DNA from: Auanema rhodensis
Lineage: Eukaryota > Nematoda > Chromadorea > Rhabditida > Rhabditidae
Assembly: GCA_964057225.1 (NCBI GenBank)
Contig: OZ059894.1
Location: forward strand, 17,948,476 to 18,012,475
DNA: 64,000 nucleotides
Reading direction: 5' to 3'
Shown in pieces: positions 59,001 to 64,000 of this stretch. The position numbers were made by a program, and so were the translations under genes. The notes below the pieces were generated by a model that had not been told where the DNA came from, did not search any database, and saw only the letters and a list, made by a program, of their open reading frames with translations. Numbering within the stretch: position 1 is the stretch's first letter; each line of letters begins with the position of its first letter.

Positions 59001-62000
59001 ACATTTAATTAGCATAAATTAAAGTTCACGTAAATTTCAAAGTCATGGTTACTATACGCCTATATCAATAAAAATTGGTTTTTAGACTAATATGGCCATG
59101 GGGAGTGTAATTTTGAAAACCACATCTCTTTATCTTTTACGGGAAGCGAGTTACATATCATGTGCACATCACGTGTACATTTAATTAGCATAAATTAAAA
59201 TTCACGTAAATTTCAAAGTCATGGTTACCATGCACCTATATCAATGAAAATTTGTTTTTGGACTAATATGGCCATGGGGAGTGTAATTTTGAAAAGCACA
59301 TCTCTTTATCTTTTACGGGAAACGAGTTACATACCATGTGCACATCACGTGTACATTTAATTAGCATAAATTAAAATTCACGTAAATTTCAAAGTCATGG
59401 TTACCATGCACCTAGATCAATGAAAATTTGTTTTTGGACTAATATGGCCATGGGGAGTGTAATTTTGAAAAGCACATCTCTTTATCTTTTACGGGAAGCG
59501 AGTTACATACCATGTGCACATCACGTGTACATTTAATTAGCATAAATTAAAATTCACGTAAATTTCAAAGTCATGGTTACCATGCACCTATATCAATAGA
59601 AATTTGTTTTTAGTCTAATATGGCCATGGGGAATCTAATTTTGAAAACGGCATCTCTTCATCTTTGAGTTACATACCATGTGTACATCACGTGTACATTT
59701 AATTAGCATAAATTAAAGTTCACGTAAATTTCAAAGTCATGGTTACCATGCACCTATAACAATAAAAATTTGTTTTTAGTCTAATATGGCCATGGGGAAT
59801 CTAATTTTGAAAACGGCATCTCTTCATCTTTGAGTTACATACCATGTGTACATCACGTGTACATTTAATTAGCATAAATTAAAGTTCACGTAAATTTCAA
59901 AGTCATGGTTACCATGCACCTATATCAATAAAAATTTGTTTTCAGTCTAATATGGAAATGGGGATTCTAATTTTGAAAACCGCATCTCTTTATCTTTTAC
60001 GGGAAACGAGTTACATACCATGTGCACATCACGTGTACATTTAATTAGCATAAATTAAAATTCACGTAAATTTCAAAGTCATGGTTACCATGCACCTATA
60101 TCAATAGAAATTTGTTTTTAGTCTAATATGGCCATGGGGAATCTAATTTTGAAAACGGCATCTCTTCATCTTTGAGTTACATACCATGTGTACATCACGT
60201 GTACATTTAATTAGCATAAATTAAAGTTCACGTAAATTTCAAAGTCATGGTTACCATGCACCTATATCAATAGAAATTTGTTTTTAGTCTAATATGGCCA
60301 TGGGGAATCTAATTTTGAAAACGGCATCTCTTCATCTTTGAGTTACATACCATGTGTACATCACGTGTACATTTAATTAGCATAAATTAAAATTCACGTA
60401 AATTTCAAAGTCATGGTTACCATGCACCTAGATCAATGAAAATTTGTTTTTGGACTAATATGGCCATGGGGAGTGTAATTTTGAAAAGCACATCTCTTTA
60501 TCTTTCACGGGAAGCGAGTTACATACCATGTGCACATCACGTGTACATTTAATTAGCATAAATTAAAATTCACGTAAATTTCAAAGTCATGGTTACCATG
60601 CACCTATATCAATAGAAATTTGTTTTTAGTCTAATATGGCCATGGGGAATCTAATTTTGAAAACGGCATCTCTTCATCTTTGAGTTACATACCATGTGTA
60701 CATCACGTGTACATTTAATTAGCATAAATTAAAGTTCACGTAAATTTCAAAGTCATGGTTACCATGCACCTATAACAATAAAAATTTGTTTTTAGTCTAA
60801 TATGGAAATGGGGAATCTAATTTTGAAAACCGCATCTCTTTATCTTTTACGGGAAACGAGTTACATACCATGTGCTCATCACGTGTACATTTAATTAGCA
60901 TAAATTGAAGTTCACGTAAATTTCAAAGTCATGGTTACCATGCACCTATATCAATAAAAATTTGTTTTCAGTCTAATATGGAAATGGGGAATCTAATTTT
61001 GAAAACCGCATCTCTTTATCTTTTACGGGAAACGAGTTACATACCATGTGTACATCACGTGTACATTTAATTAGCATAAATTAAAGTTCACGTAAATTTC
61101 AAAGTCATGGTTACTATGCACCTATAACAATAAAAATTTGTTTTTAGTCTAATATGGCCATGGGGAATCTAATTTTGAAAACGGCATCTCTTCATCTTTG
61201 AGTTACATACCATGTGTACATCACGTGTACATTTAATTAGCATAAATTAAAGTTCACGTAAATTTCAAAGTCATGGTTACCATGCACCTATATCAATAAA
61301 AATTTGTTTTCAGTCTAATATGGAAATGGGGAATCTAATTTTGAAAACCGCATCTCTTTATCTTTTACGGGAAGCGAGTTACATACCATGTGTACATCAC
61401 GTGTACATTTAATTAGCATAAATTAAAATTCACGTAAATTTCAAAGTCATGGTTACCATGCACCTAGATCAATGAAAATTTGTTTTTGGACTAATATGGC
61501 CATGGGGAGTGTAATTTTGAAAAGCACATCTCTTTATCTTTCACGGGAAGCGAGTTACATACCATGTGCACATCACGTGTACATTTAATTAGCATAAATT
61601 AAAATTCACGTAAATTTCAAAGTCATGGTTACCATGCACCTATATCAATAGAAATTTGTTTTTAGTCTAATATGGCCATGGGGAATCTAATTTTGAAAAC
61701 GGCATCTTTTCATCTTTGAGTTACATACCATGTGTACATCACGTGTACATTTAATTAGCATAAATTAAAGTTCACGTAAATTTCAAAGTCATGGTTACCA
61801 TGCACCTATAACAATAAAAATTTGTTTTTAGTCTAATATGGCCATGGGGAATCTAATTTTGAAAACGGCATCTCTTCATCTTTGAGTTACATACCATGTG
61901 TACATCACGTGTACATTTAATTAGCATAAATTAAAGTTCACGTAAATTTTAAAGTCATGGTTACTATGCGCCTATATCAATAAAAATTGGTTTTTAGACT

Positions 62001-64000
62001 AATATGGCCATGGGGAGTGTAATTTTGAAAACCACATCTCTTTATCTTTCACGGGAAGCGAGTTACATATCATGTGCTCATCACGTGTACATTTAATTAG
62101 CATAAATTAAAGTTCACGTAAATTTCAAAGTCATGGTTACCATGCACCTATATCAATAAAAATTTTTTTTCAGTCTAATATGGAAATGGGGAATCTAATT
62201 TTGAAAACCGCATCTCTTTATCTTTTACGGGAAACGAGTTACATACCATGTGCACATCACGTGTACATTTAATTAGCATAAATTAAAATTCATGTAAATT
62301 TCAAAGTCATGGTTACCATGCACCTATATCAATAGAAATTTGTTTTCAGACTAATATTAACATGGGGAATCTAATTTTGAAAACCGCATCTCTTTATCTT
62401 TTACGGGAAGCGAGTTACATACCATGTGCACATCACGTGTACGTTTAATTAGCATAAATTAAAATTCACGTAAATTTCAAAGTCATGGTTACCATGCACC
62501 TATATCAATAGAAATTTGTTTTTAGTCTAATATGGCCATGGGGAATCTAATTTTGAAAACGGCATCTCTTCATCTTTGAGTTACATACCATGTGTACATC
62601 ACGTGTACATTTAATTAGCATAAATTAAAATTCACGTAAATTTCAAAGTCATGGTTACCATGCACCTATATCAATAAAAATTTTTTTTCAGTCTAATATG
62701 GAAATGGGGAATCTAATTTTGAAAACCGCATCTCTTTATCTTTTACGGGAAACGAGTTACATACCATGTGTACATCACGTGTACATTTAATTAGCATAAA
62801 TTAAAGTTCACGTAAATTTCAAAGTCATGGTTACCATGCACCTATAACAATAAAAATTTGTTTTTAGTCTAATATGGCCATGGGGAATCTAATTTTGAAA
62901 ACGGCATCTCTTCATCTTTGAGTTACATACCATGTGTACATCACGTGTACATTTAATTAGCATAAATTAAAGTTCACGTAAATTTCAAAGTCATGGTTAC
63001 TATGCGCCTATATCAATAAAAATTGGTTTTTAGACTAATATGGCCATGGGGAGTGTAATTTTGAAAACCACATCTCTTTATCTTTTACGGGAAGCGAGTT
63101 ACATATCATGTGCTCATCACGTGTACATTTAATTAGCATAAATTAAAGTTCACGTAAATTTCAAAGTCATGGTTACCATGCACCTATATCAATAAAAATT
63201 TTTTTTCAGTCTAATATGGAAATGGGGAATCTAATTTTGAAAACCGCATCTCTTTATCTTTTACGGGAAACGAGTTACATACCATGTGCACATCACGTGT
63301 ACATTTAATTAGCATAAATTAAAATTCACGTAAATTTCAAAGTCATGGTTACCATGCACCTAGATCAATGAAAATTTGTTTTTGGACTAATATGGCCATG
63401 GGGAGTGTAATTTTGAAAAGCACATCTCTTTATCTTTTACGGGAAGCGAGTTACATACCATGTGCACATCACGTGTACATTTAATTAGCATAAATTAAAA
63501 TTCACGTAAATTTCAAAGTCATGGTTACCATGCACCTATATCAATAGAAATTTGTTTTTAGTCTAATATGGCCATGGGGAATCTAATTTTGAAAACGGCA
63601 TCTCTTCATCTTTGAGTTACATAACATGTGTACATCACGTGTACATTTAATTAGCATAAATTAAAGTTCACGTAAATTTCAAAGTCATGGTTACCATGCA
63701 CCTATAACAATAAAAATTTGTTTTTAGTCTAATATGGCCATGGGGAATCTAATTTTGAAAACGGCATCTCTTCATCTTTGAGTTACATACCATGTGTACA
63801 TCACGTGTACATTTAATTAGCATAAATTAAAATTCACGTAAATTTCAAAGTCATGGTTACCATGCACCTATATCAATAAAAATTTTTTTTCAGTCTAATA
63901 TGGAAATGGGGAATCTAATTTTGAAAACCGCATCTCTTTATCTTTTACGGGAAACGAGTTACATACCATGTGTACATCACGTGTACATTTAATTAGCATA
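56068..64000. repeat. Satellite DNA array, 176/166-bp monomers with higher-order structure
   Basis: Tandem, head-to-tail, continuing past the right edge. Each monomer carries CACGTGTACATTTAATTAG, then TTCACGTAAATTTCAAAGTC, ATGGTTACCATG, a variable middle, and GAGTTACATA. The first CACGTG is at 56238 and the last at 63978: 7,740 bp = 27 x 176 + 18 x 166. The 10-bp difference is TATCTTTTACGGGAAGCGAG versus CATCTTTGAG. The leftmost copy (about 56095) is truncated against the foldback element. At least five middle-segment types can be told apart: A (CCTAGATCAATGAAAATTTG, GAGTGTAATTTTGAAAAGC), B (CAATAGAAATTTG, short), C (CCTATAACAATAAAAA, short), D (ATGCGCC, AAAAATTGG) and E (TTTTTTTTCAGTC, GGAAATGG). 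A-B-C-D-E recurs in that order, for example around 61,460-62,230. The 56,238-57,300 end holds only long monomers with other variants. No coding frame persists. Confidence 0.97.

Noticed and set aside
56068-64000. Repeats as a CRISPR array
   Set aside because: The repeats are contiguous 166-176-bp monomers without short unique spacers, in a eukaryotic genome.

Overview
The window is nuclear DNA of a nematode. The evidence is the very AT-rich composition, dozens of ~38-55 nt introns with T-rich coding strands and TTTCAG-type acceptors, AG directly in front of several start codons (a trans-splice-like context), and the gene set: a transcription factor with two DM domains (the MAB-3/DMD-3 architecture known from nematodes) and an FSHR-1-type glycoprotein-hormone receptor. 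The short introns fit a rhabditid/tylenchine-type worm better than a filarial one; the species cannot be named from the sequence. Exons were joined by hand from splice signals, reading phase and family motifs, so single boundaries may be a few bases off.

Layout. 1-6.9 kb: an unrecognised multi-exon gene (-) running off the left edge, head-to-head with a cardiolipin-synthase-type CDP-alcohol phosphatidyltransferase (+); then ornithine decarboxylase (+) with non-coding 5' exons; then a possible 57-aa two-exon gene (-) converging on it. 7.2-8.7 kb: double-DM transcription factor (-). 8.7-13.2 kb: AT-rich, no gene recognised. 13.3-18.0 kb: a 25-exon FSHR-1-like leucine-rich-repeat GPCR (-). 19.7-21.9 kb: divergent sulfotransferase-like protein (+). 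25.6-27.5 kb: small secreted C-type lectin-like protein (+) behind a TATA box. 30.3-31.1 kb: LAMTOR1/p18, the Ragulator anchor (-). 31.1-42.7 kb: long stretch without a recognisable gene, strongly pyrimidine-rich on the + strand over its right two thirds. 42.7-46.5 kb: CDC25 phosphatase (+) with a 2.2-kb first intron. 48.7-54.9 kb: neprilysin-type M13 metalloprotease (+, 24 exons).

The right end (55.0-64.0 kb) is repetitive. A ~1.07-kb foldback element (arms of ~450 bp around a ~157-bp spacer) starts 120 bp after the neprilysin stop codon. Directly against its right end lies a satellite array that runs out of the window. Its monomers come in two lengths, 176 and 166 bp. From the first to the last CACGTG there are 7,740 bp, which equals 45 periods (27 long + 18 short), and the 18 short copies were also counted directly. 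Five monomer types recur in the order A-B-C-D-E (~860 bp higher-order unit). A 53-bp core of the monomer occurs in both arms of the foldback element with four differences, so the two are related and the satellite may have grown out of the element. This junction is the most interesting thing in the window.

The protein-coding genes are single-copy genes of unrelated pathways (mitochondrial lipid, polyamines, sex-specific transcription, hormone signalling, TORC1, cell cycle, peptide turnover). There is no sign of an operon, a virus, a CRISPR array or a gene-bearing mobile cassette.
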